From contig URQP01000058.1 of the NCBI GenBank assembly GCA_900550025.1, positions 1 through 16,454 of the forward strand: 16,454 nucleotides of DNA, read 5' to 3'. The position numbers and the translations under genes are program-made. The number at the start of each line of letters is the position of its first letter. Within the stretch, counting starts at the first letter, position 1. The notes below the pieces were generated by a model that saw only the letters and a program-made list of their open reading frames with translations, did no database searches and was not told the DNA's origin. This document shows positions 7,641 to 14,858 of the stretch, in pieces. This stretch comes from an uncultured Porphyromonadaceae bacterium (lineage in GTDB: Bacteria > Bacteroidota > Bacteroidia > Bacteroidales > Muribaculaceae).

Positions 7641-8984
7641 TTATCTCACCATCACTTTTCTCGCCTCACCGGCAGCAGCCACGACATACAAACCTTTCGG
7701 ACATTCTATCTGTCCGTTGCCCTCCGCGACCATACGGCCGTCGATTGTATATATTCTTGCGCTGTCAACAGAATTACGGACAAACAAAGAGCCTTCACCG
7801 CCTATCACACATAACGCTTCTCCGTCGCCGTTTATTGTCTCGACAAAACCATCACCGGCATAGAAAGCCACGACTACGACAGCTTCCGCATCCGTCTTGA
7901 CAACCAACTCATTGCCACGGCAAGACACATCTTGAATGCCCGAAGACTTTTCCACCACTCCGATTTTCCTGCCGCACAAATATTCCGGCAAATCTACCGT
8001 GTATTCGCCTTCCCCGTAGCAGCTTACAACCACGGCATCCTCACCGTCGGCAATAGCCCTGCACGCAAACACTCCGCCATCATCGCGCAACGGACTTACG
8101 AACCAGCTATATACCCCGCTCCAGCAGTCGGAATCGCCGGATTTTCTTTCCGTGCCGCCGATTTGCTTATGATAGCTTTTGTTATACGAATTGCCTATGA
8201 ACACCACGTCATTTCCTGCCACATCGCAATGAGAGCCCAAACCACGGTTGAACAGATAGGCCGACTGGCTGCACTTGTCATTCCTTTCCACAAACCAACG
8301 GAACTCCGGATAAGCGTCTTTCGTGAACCTTGACACATCCCGAAGCGGAGTCCACGAACAGTATTCCCCTAACGGCGTGAGTATCTCATCCTCCCCCTCG
8401 AACATCGACTGCATGCCATAATAGCGTTCCACTGTCACAGGTATAGTGTTCTCATATTCGTGCCGCAAATCCACTTGTATGCACCCGCCGATTACGGTAT
8501 ATGTCACAAACTCCTTGCAAAGTATGTCGGTGAATGTGACTGTGCCGCCATTATTTTGCGCCGAACGGGGATTATATATTACATTCTCCACGTTTATAAC
8601 TGTCTTTCTGGCATTCACCGTCTCGCCGTCCTCCAATGCACGGCCATCGGCCAGACATTCCACAGAGACCGTATAAGCGGTATGTGTCTTGTTGTCGCTA
8701 TACAAATGGTTGCCTCCGCACCAGCTGCTGTTGGCTATCAGATACGGTCCTATATTGTCGCTATACGCAGAATTTACGGTAGTTGTCCTACCACCGGAAA
8801 TCAGCGAAACATTGTAGAACGTATATAATTCATTTGCCATACAACGCTTGAACTGAATCGAAATAGTGTTCGCTCCGTCGATATCCGACGAAACGAACAC
8901 ATTTTCTCCAATCTTTTTGACCACGCTTTCCCCATACAACGAAAACGCGGACAAAACCACTATGAACAAACCTAAAACACGCAT
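7641..8984 (-). CDS. Secreted protein of unknown fold with short C-terminal sorting domain
   Basis: A 447-residue protein I do not recognise. A signal peptide (likely cleavage LYG|ES near residue 18) leads into a beta-rich, cysteine-containing body at about 20-378. Notable segments are GPYLIANSSWCGGNHLYSD (79-97), VTYTVIGGCIQVDLRHEYEN (160-179), VERYYGMQSMF (185-195), EFRWFVERNDKCSQSAYLFN (227-246) and SGVYSWFVSPLRDDGG (289-304). Residues 380-447 form a short T9SS-like sorting module (ARIYTIDGRMVAEG, then CPKGLYVV, ending KVMVR), nearly the same as that of DUF4855 protein C. The body could be a carbohydrate-binding or mutarotase/lyase-like beta-sandwich, but nothing seen proves this. It starts 4 bases after the stop of DUF4855 gene B, in a different frame, so it is translationally coupled and not a read-through product. 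Confidence 0.8.
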   Translation of the reverse strand: MRVLGLFIVVLSAFSLYGESVVKKIGENVFVSSDIDGANTISIQFKRCMANELYTFYNVSLISGGRTTTVNSAYSDNIGPYLIANSSWCGGNHLYSDNKTHTAYTVSVECLADGRALEDGETVNARKTVINVENVIYNPRSAQNNGGTVTFTDILCKEFVTYTVIGGCIQVDLRHEYENTIPVTVERYYGMQSMFEGEDEILTPLGEYCSWTPLRDVSRFTKDAYPEFRWFVERNDKCSQSAYLFNRGLGSHCDVAGNDVVFIGNSYNKSYHKQIGGTERKSGDSDCWSGVYSWFVSPLRDDGGVFACRAIADGEDAVVVSCYGEGEYTVDLPEYLCGRKIGVVEKSSGIQDVSCRGNELVVKTDAEAVVVVAFYAGDGFVETINGDGEALCVIGGEGSLFVRNSVDSARIYTIDGRMVAEGNGQIECPKGLYVVAAAGEARKVMVR

Positions 8985-8988
8985 ACTT

Positions 8989-10071
8989 CTATTCTTCTAT
9001 CAATGATTTATTATCTCTACGTTCCACTATCAGCTTCGCCAAACGGTCCATTATGTACTGATTTTCCGGACTTTCTGACTTATACATATCAAGCACGGCC
9101 TTACTGCCCGTATAATAGGCTATCGCCGATTTATCAAACACTTTATTCCTGATAAAAGTGTCGATATAATCCTCAAGCCTGTCGTACGAGCAATCCTCCG
9201 CTTCGTACAAAGCCTTGCTGTCAAACTCGAATTCCATAGCCATCCCTTGCTTTGACGCTTCCTTGCAAGCTTCGTCCAAACGCTTGTAAGGCACATCCCA
9301 GTTGAAAAAATAATTCGGTTGCTGGTAAGCAACGTCGAATCCGAATTCTTTCCAATGGTCGTAACCGCGGGCTTTCCAATAAGGTATCCAGACATATTTC
9401 AATCCTTTGGAATGCACGTACGGGGCAAGTTCGCGCGGCAATCCTTTGCAATGGATTGTGTCCTCATCAATCCAATAAAGTCCTGACAATTCAAGATTCT
9501 TGTATTCCGCTTCCGCAAAATTTTCCAACAGACGGTCTATATACCATTTGCATGCCTTCACTTGGTCGGCACGGTCGTTGAAGTCGAGCGAATCGCCGTC
9601 GAGCGCTCCCCAGTCGGTCTGTCTGGGCAATGCGCTCGCTATTCCGAGCACCACCTTATGCTTGAATCCCGGCTCTCCGAGCACTTTCTTTTCAGCCTCT
9701 ATGCATTTATCCAAAGCGTCAAGCGACTTCCCTTTTTCAAAGATACGTCCCAGAAGCCACTCCCATTCCGCCTTGCGGGCTTTCTTTTCCCCTCCGCCCG
9801 AAGCATAGGCATATCCCTGTCCGTCGTTGAACTCAAGGAAAAGGAAACCGTCGAACAACCAATCTTTATGGCCGTCGGCGAAAGTATGGGTCACATAAGG
9901 AACAAACTGGTCCTGCGTCCATTCGATGCGGTGCGAACCGCCTTGATAAATCAAGGCAAGGTCGCGCACATCGCTCACTTTATAAGCATACCCGCCATTG
10001 CCTTCTGCAAATGCGGCCACACTTTGTGATAAGAGTATTAGAAATAATAATGGTTTTAAAAAGGTTCTCAT
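8989..10071 (-). CDS. Secreted DUF4855 protein B
   Basis: A 360-residue paralog of protein A with the same plan: signal peptide (likely cleavage AFA|EG at residue 22), then a single DUF4855-type domain and no sorting domain. It keeps all landmarks: ALIYQGGSHRIEWT, THTFADGHKDWLFDGFLF, LSGLYWIDEDTIHCKGLP (with E203), VAYQQPNYFF and GMAMEFEFDSKALY (E280, E282). Most differences from A are conservative and concentrated near the termini and in surface-like stretches such as SGGGEKKARKAE and LEDYIDTF. It lies 30 bases after DUF4855 gene C and 4 bases before the 447-residue gene. Close similarity to A points to recent duplication or gene conversion. Family function is unassigned; a glycoside-hydrolase-like role fits the neighbours but is inferred. 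Confidence 0.82.
   Translation of the reverse strand: MRTFLKPLLFLILLSQSVAAFAEGNGGYAYKVSDVRDLALIYQGGSHRIEWTQDQFVPYVTHTFADGHKDWLFDGFLFLEFNDGQGYAYASGGGEKKARKAEWEWLLGRIFEKGKSLDALDKCIEAEKKVLGEPGFKHKVVLGIASALPRQTDWGALDGDSLDFNDRADQVKACKWYIDRLLENFAEAEYKNLELSGLYWIDEDTIHCKGLPRELAPYVHSKGLKYVWIPYWKARGYDHWKEFGFDVAYQQPNYFFNWDVPYKRLDEACKEASKQGMAMEFEFDSKALYEAEDCSYDRLEDYIDTFIRNKVFDKSAIAYYTGSKAVLDMYKSESPENQYIMDRLAKLIVERRDNKSLIEE
9320..9394. repeat. Near-identical direct repeat, copy 2 (inside DUF4855 gene B)
   Basis: Partner of 6857-6931: 73 of 75 bases match by hand alignment, in the same orientation and the same reading frame. It belongs to the gene-length similarity between DUF4855 genes A and B. Confidence 0.85.
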
Positions 10072-10101
10072 TCAGACTGTATTTATAACGTTGCACTACA
10101 A

Positions 10102-11361
10102 TTATTTCACCATAACTTTTTTAGAGACACCGCCGGCAGTGACTATATATATTCCTTCCGGGCAATCTATCAATCCGTTGCCTTCAGCTATCATACGGCC
10201 GTCGATGGTGTATATCCGGGCATTGCCGCTATCGCTGCGCACATACAGCGAGCCACGCCCCCCGGCGACATAAAGGCTGCTGCCGTCATCCACAGCCTCC
10301 ACTCCGCCTAAAGTGTTTCTGCGGTCAACTATGTACTGCGCTATGCGGTCAAGGATTATCGTATCCTCTATATGTTCCGACTGGTAAGCCTGAAGTATGG
10401 CTTTTGTACCGGAATAATATGCTATGGCCGAACTGTCATACACCCCCTGCTCCTCGAAAGTGTCGATATACGTCTCAAGCATGTCTATCCTGCAACCGTG
10501 CTCGTCGCCGTCATATTCAAAAAGCACCTCATGCTGCCATTCCATCTCCAATGCCAAATCATTTCTTTTTGCGGACAAACAAGCGTCCTTGACCCTTGAA
10601 GGATGCAAATTAGGGTTGAAGAAATAGTTTGGTTGCAGAAAAGCGAGGTCGAAGCCGTAATCTTCCCATTTGTTATATGTAGTTGCGAAGAAAGGAATCC
10701 AATAAAACTTATAACCCTTCTCGTGTATATAATCGCTCACCGAGACAGTGAAATCGCCTAAAGACGCCCCGTCCTCGTCAATCCAGTAGAATCCCACAAG
10801 GTCAAGATTTTCATATCCCGCCTCCTCAAACCGCGACAGCATCTGGTCGATGTACCATTTCTCAGCCTCCAATCTATGACTACGGACATTGAAATTCATT
10901 TTCTTGCCGTCAAGTTCACCCCAATCAGACTGTCCGTCGATAGGCACAGCCAGTCCAAGCACTATATTATGACGGAAACCGGGCTCACCTATTTCCGCCT
11001 TATACTGCTCTATGCACTTGTCCAGCGCGTCAAGTCCCTTATCTTTCGCGAATATACGGTCAAGAAGCCATTCCCAATCCGACTTCTTGGCATTTGTGCC
11101 ATAATTAGTGCCGAATCCTATGCCGTTTCCACTGGTATACTCAAGAAACAGATACGACCCGAAAAACCAGTCCTTATGGCCGTCGGCATATTCATGCACA
11201 ACGTATGGCTTCAACTCCTCCTGCGTCCAATCAGGACGGTGTACGCCGCCACAATAAATCAGTCCTATGTCCATCACGTCCTTATCCATGGCATACTCCG
11301 CGTATGCCGGAGCCGCGCACGACAATGCGGCGGACAATAACACAATATCAGTAATTTTCAT
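10102..11361 (-). CDS. Secreted DUF4855 protein C with C-terminal sorting domain
   Basis: A 419-residue third paralog, clearly more diverged than A and B are from each other. After a signal peptide (likely AYA|EY at residue 21), the DUF4855-type domain spans about 25-350 with LIYCGGVHRPDWTQEEL, YADGHKDWFFGSYLFLEY, DLVGFYWIDEDG (E196), LAFLQPNYFF, LALEMEWQHEVLF (E272, E274) and SAIAYYSGT. Residues from about 353 are a sorting module like that of the 447-residue protein (ARIYTIDGRMIAEGNG, CPEGIYIV, ending KVMVK), joined where proteins A and B simply stop. This predicts export beyond the outer membrane or surface attachment, while A and B would stay periplasmic. The ATG lies one base after the stop of the GH3 gene, so the two are almost certainly translationally coupled. 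Confidence 0.82.
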   Translation of the reverse strand: MKITDIVLLSAALSCAAPAYAEYAMDKDVMDIGLIYCGGVHRPDWTQEELKPYVVHEYADGHKDWFFGSYLFLEYTSGNGIGFGTNYGTNAKKSDWEWLLDRIFAKDKGLDALDKCIEQYKAEIGEPGFRHNIVLGLAVPIDGQSDWGELDGKKMNFNVRSHRLEAEKWYIDQMLSRFEEAGYENLDLVGFYWIDEDGASLGDFTVSVSDYIHEKGYKFYWIPFFATTYNKWEDYGFDLAFLQPNYFFNPNLHPSRVKDACLSAKRNDLALEMEWQHEVLFEYDGDEHGCRIDMLETYIDTFEEQGVYDSSAIAYYSGTKAILQAYQSEHIEDTIILDRIAQYIVDRRNTLGGVEAVDDGSSLYVAGGRGSLYVRSDSGNARIYTIDGRMIAEGNGLIDCPEGIYIVTAGGVSKKVMVK

Positions 11362-11362
11362 C

Positions 11363-14300
11363 CTATATGTTTTTATAGTTTTGATTAATACATTTCTTCA
11401 ACAATGGCAACAAGACATCGGCATACCTCATGAATCCGGCATCCGTAGAATGCACACCGTCGGCAGTGGCGTCGCTGTCTGGCAACAACGATTCGCCGCC
11501 GACAATATAGACATTTTTCATCCCGCCGCGTTTTAAGCCCGCAAATACCGTTCTCAATGCCTCGTTCTTTTTAGCAATTTCCTCGGCAATGGCGTTATCG
11601 AACGCGCTATGCGGAAAAGCCGGGTCTTCCACAAACACCAAAGGTACTTCGGGATGAGAATCGCGTAAAATCTGAACGAATTTCTCCGTTTTCTCCAATA
11701 TCATTTCCGCGCTTGCATTCGGAACGAAATCAAGCACATAGACCGAAGCATCGACATCAGCCATCATCCGGGCTGTCTCATAATCAAGAAAAGCGTTGCC
11801 GCTGAATCCGAGATTTATGACTTCCATGTCGAGCTCACGCCCGATTATGTTTGTCCCCGCCATACCCGGACGCGAAGCGCAGGCACCCTGCAATATGCTT
11901 GTGCCGTAAAATACTACAGGATGGCTCTCCGAGGGCGACTGCAATTCAGGATTCCCGATTGAAGCCGACGGCTCTATACCTATTTCAAGGCTGTCCACCC
12001 CATCGTATAGCGGAAGATACAACATATATTCCCTTTCCTGTTCATCCATATTGCCTGCTATCCGGCACTCGTTCTCACGACCCAATAACGAAGGGCGCGC
12101 GCTGCCAACGAAACGCCAACCGCTGTCGGTGCGGCAATACAAATCCAGCCCACGGACTCCAAGCGGCGACATGTGAGGCAAACTGTTGAAAAAGCTGCTT
12201 TCCCATCTTGCCGAAATCACAGGCGAATCGGTGCGGAACCTCACGGCAATGCCAGCGGAATTTTGTCCTAACCGCCAAACGGCATCACGCGTCGACTGTT
12301 TAAGGAAATCAGGTATACGCGAATACATCGGCAACGAATCTGAATAAACCTTACCCAATATCTTGAATCCGGAAGCGTCGTAATATTTCAATTCCCCGCT
12401 TTCTTTCCCGATATCCATCACATTCACCTTTTCTACCGGGCGCAGAACATCATTGACCTTCCATTCCCGGCTTTTCTTTACAGTGAAGTTTACCAAAGCC
12501 TTAATGTCGCGGCTCGAAGCTCCGAACGACAGACGGTATACGCCCTTATCAGCGACCCAGCGTGATTCCGCACTGTCGAAATACGCTATGTCGTAATCGG
12601 AAAATTCAAACTGCAATGTCTGGCTCTCGCCCGGTTGCAAACGCCGGGTCTTTCCGAAATCTTTCAATTCCGCGGCCGGCCTTGCCACATCCGCCGGAGG
12701 AGCGGAAACATACATCTGCACCACTTCCTTTCCGGCATATTTGCCTGTGTTCACGACATCGACCGACGCTATCCACTTTCCTTTCTTATATTTCACCGTA
12801 GGGTTGGTGAAAGTAAATTCCGTGTACGACAAGCCGAAACCGAACGGATAAGCCACCGCCTTGCCAGTGGTGTCGAAATACCGGTAACCGACCCATATAT
12901 CCTCTTCATAGTTAGTGAAATCGAAGTTCTTGCCGCTTTTTTGTCCCACATACGGATAGTTGCGCGACGACGGCACATCCTCATATTTCATTGGGAAAGT
13001 CATAGGCAACCGCCCGGAAGGGTCGGATTTTCCGCCCAGCACGTCGGCAACTGCCGTGCCGCATTCCTGTCCCGGAAACCACGCCATCAATATCGCATCG
13101 GCTTTGTCACGCCAAGATGCCATTTCCATCACACCGCACACGTTCATCACTACAATGACCTTCTTTCCCGCGGCATGGAATTTCTCCGACACACTTTCAA
13201 TCATAAACCGCTCCTCGGCCGACAAATTGAAATCGCCGTCAAGCCTGCGGTCCGACTCCTCCCTCGAAATCCTGCCGAGCACCACCACCGCGACATCACA
13301 TTCCTTTGCCGCACGGTCAATCACCTTTTCCGCGCCACGCAAATCCATCTCCGGAAGCCATACACGGTTGTAGGACAACAATTCCCACGCCGTGCTGTTC
13401 GGGTCACGTTCAAGCAACGCATCCTGAAAAGCCGCATACTTCGTATATATATCCTTCAAATCTCCGTTCACCTCATAACCGGCATTTTCCATACCGATTA
13501 CAATGTCGGTGATATATGGCTTTTTGACATTCGACGAGCCTGTACCCCCGGCTATCGACTTATAGGCCGTGGCACCGAACAATGCCACTTCCGGTGTGCC
13601 GTCAAGCGGCAACAATCCGCCGTCGTTCTTCAGCAGCACCATCCCTTCGGCCGCCACTTCGCGCGCCAGCCGAGCATGCGCGTCGAGGTCGGGCGAGCCT
13701 TTATATTCCCAACCGTTGTACGACAAAGTCTTCACTATCAGCGACAGCACATTCTCCACCGCGCCGTCCAACGCTTCCATAGTTATCGACCCGTCTTTCA
13801 CTCCGGCAATTATTTCCTCGTATTGAAGTTTCTCTCCCGGCATAAGCAGGTAAGTGCCGCCGTTAATCTGCCCGACTGTTTCACGAGTCTTATACCAGTC
13901 GGTAATCACTAATCCTTCATATCCCCATTCGTCGCGCAGAATAGTTTTAAGCAGTTCGGGGTTGGTCTGCGTGTATTTACCCCCTATTTTATTATACGAC
14001 CCCATCACAGTCCATGGGGTTGCCTCTTTTACACAAATCTCGAACCCTTTCAGATAAATCTCCCTCAACGCCCTTTGCGATATGCGGGCATCGTTATAAA
14101 GTTTTCCGGTCTGCTGGTTGTTGGCCACGAAATGTTTAAGGCTCGTGCCGACACCTTCCGACTGTATGCCTTGTATCATCTCCGACGCCATCTTTCCCGA
14201 CAGGTACGGATCTTCGGAGAAATACTCGAAATTGCGTCCGCAAAGCGGATTGCGCATGATATTGATTCCGGGTGTAAGCACTATGTCTACGCCGTAGGCC

Positions 14301-14767
14301 GCGGCTTCCGCTCCTATTGCCTCGCCCTCAATCCGGGCGATTTCCTTGTTCCAAGTGGCAGCAAGGGCTGTTGTCGACGGAAAGCATGTGCAGAATGAAG
14401 AATATGACGGTGCGGAACCGCTGCCGGCCACATCGCCGGAAGCACGTTTTACCGGCACACCGGCCGCGTCGATTGTATACGAGAACCTGTCGGACTGCTC
14501 CGGGCTTATCCGCACGCCTACCGGTCCGTCGGCAAGATTAATCGACGGTATGCCGAGAGAATCGATGGGAAATGTGTATCCCGCCGCACCCCTTACCTTG
14601 TGGCTCATACCCTCGTCGGAACCCAACGCCCCGACAAGCAGCCGTGCTTTCTGCTCCAGCGTCATACGGCTTACCAACTTGCCGATATTGCCGCATCCGG
14701 GCTTCTCGCCGCCCGCCACAAGCGCAGGCAACAGACATAAAACAAACAGAACCGCTGTCTTCTTCAT
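11363..14767 (-). CDS. GH3 beta-glycosidase fused to GxDLY/SGNH-hydrolase (esterase) domains
   Basis: A 1134-residue secreted two-enzyme protein. A signal peptide (cleavage near residues 18-20) precedes the GH3 barrel (about 27-345), with DGPVGVR (80-86), LKHFVANNQQT (210-220) and the nucleophile region GLVITDWY with D290. The GH3 C-terminal sandwich (about 370-600) contains GRISREESDRRLDGDF, where E503 is the likely acid/base. A fibronectin-III-like domain (about 665-765) follows. From about 785 there is a GxDLY jelly roll (VRGLDLY, 871-877) and then an SGNH hydrolase: FYGTSILQG with Ser957, NLGFSGN (985-991), DFVPNAS (N1017) and DGVHSTD with D1103 and H1106. Ser957, D1103 and H1106 form a complete catalytic set. 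GH3 enzymes remove beta-linked sugars from chain ends; SGNH domains of this type deacylate, often acetyl groups. It has no sorting domain and is presumed periplasmic. A hairpin lies just upstream, and the downstream gene starts after one base. Confidence 0.92.
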   Translation of the reverse strand: MKKTAVLFVLCLLPALVAGGEKPGCGNIGKLVSRMTLEQKARLLVGALGSDEGMSHKVRGAAGYTFPIDSLGIPSINLADGPVGVRISPEQSDRFSYTIDAAGVPVKRASGDVAGSGSAPSYSSFCTCFPSTTALAATWNKEIARIEGEAIGAEAAAYGVDIVLTPGINIMRNPLCGRNFEYFSEDPYLSGKMASEMIQGIQSEGVGTSLKHFVANNQQTGKLYNDARISQRALREIYLKGFEICVKEATPWTVMGSYNKIGGKYTQTNPELLKTILRDEWGYEGLVITDWYKTRETVGQINGGTYLLMPGEKLQYEEIIAGVKDGSITMEALDGAVENVLSLIVKTLSYNGWEYKGSPDLDAHARLAREVAAEGMVLLKNDGGLLPLDGTPEVALFGATAYKSIAGGTGSSNVKKPYITDIVIGMENAGYEVNGDLKDIYTKYAAFQDALLERDPNSTAWELLSYNRVWLPEMDLRGAEKVIDRAAKECDVAVVVLGRISREESDRRLDGDFNLSAEERFMIESVSEKFHAAGKKVIVVMNVCGVMEMASWRDKADAILMAWFPGQECGTAVADVLGGKSDPSGRLPMTFPMKYEDVPSSRNYPYVGQKSGKNFDFTNYEEDIWVGYRYFDTTGKAVAYPFGFGLSYTEFTFTNPTVKYKKGKWIASVDVVNTGKYAGKEVVQMYVSAPPADVARPAAELKDFGKTRRLQPGESQTLQFEFSDYDIAYFDSAESRWVADKGVYRLSFGASSRDIKALVNFTVKKSREWKVNDVLRPVEKVNVMDIGKESGELKYYDASGFKILGKVYSDSLPMYSRIPDFLKQSTRDAVWRLGQNSAGIAVRFRTDSPVISARWESSFFNSLPHMSPLGVRGLDLYCRTDSGWRFVGSARPSLLGRENECRIAGNMDEQEREYMLYLPLYDGVDSLEIGIEPSASIGNPELQSPSESHPVVFYGTSILQGACASRPGMAGTNIIGRELDMEVINLGFSGNAFLDYETARMMADVDASVYVLDFVPNASAEMILEKTEKFVQILRDSHPEVPLVFVEDPAFPHSAFDNAIAEEIAKKNEALRTVFAGLKRGGMKNVYIVGGESLLPDSDATADGVHSTDAGFMRYADVLLPLLKKCINQNYKNI

Positions 14768-14788
14768 AAAAATTTCTATGATTTGAAA

Positions 14789-14826
14789 ATGTCTCCCCCG
14801 CCGGCTTTCGGAAAAGGGGGAGACAT
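14789..14826 (-). terminator. Strong hairpin between the 435-residue gene and the GH3 gene
   Basis: A perfect 11-base inverted repeat, ATGTCTCCCCC with GGGGGAGACAT (14789-14799 and 14816-14826), encloses a 16-base loop that can itself form a small CCG/CGG stem. On the minus strand it is followed by TTTCAAATC, so with the last T of the stem there are only four T residues before the run breaks. It sits 32 bases after the stop at 14859 and ends 21 bases before the GH3 start. It could terminate transcription fully or partly, or protect the 3' end of the upstream message. I found no good promoter between it and the GH3 ATG, which favours partial read-through. Confidence 0.6.
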
Positions 14827-14858
14827 CAATCTATTGACTCAGATTTAGAAAACGTGCG

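Noticed and set aside
8985..8988. Possibility that DUF4855 gene B and the 447-residue gene are one gene split by a frameshift.
   Set aside because: The downstream gene has its own signal peptide and an unrelated body, and protein B ends at the same point as protein A.
12635..13912. Long plus-strand open frame of 425 codons opposite the GH3 gene.
   Set aside because: It is antisense to strongly conserved GH3 motifs, and its translation is a His/Arg-rich shadow with no recognisable domain.
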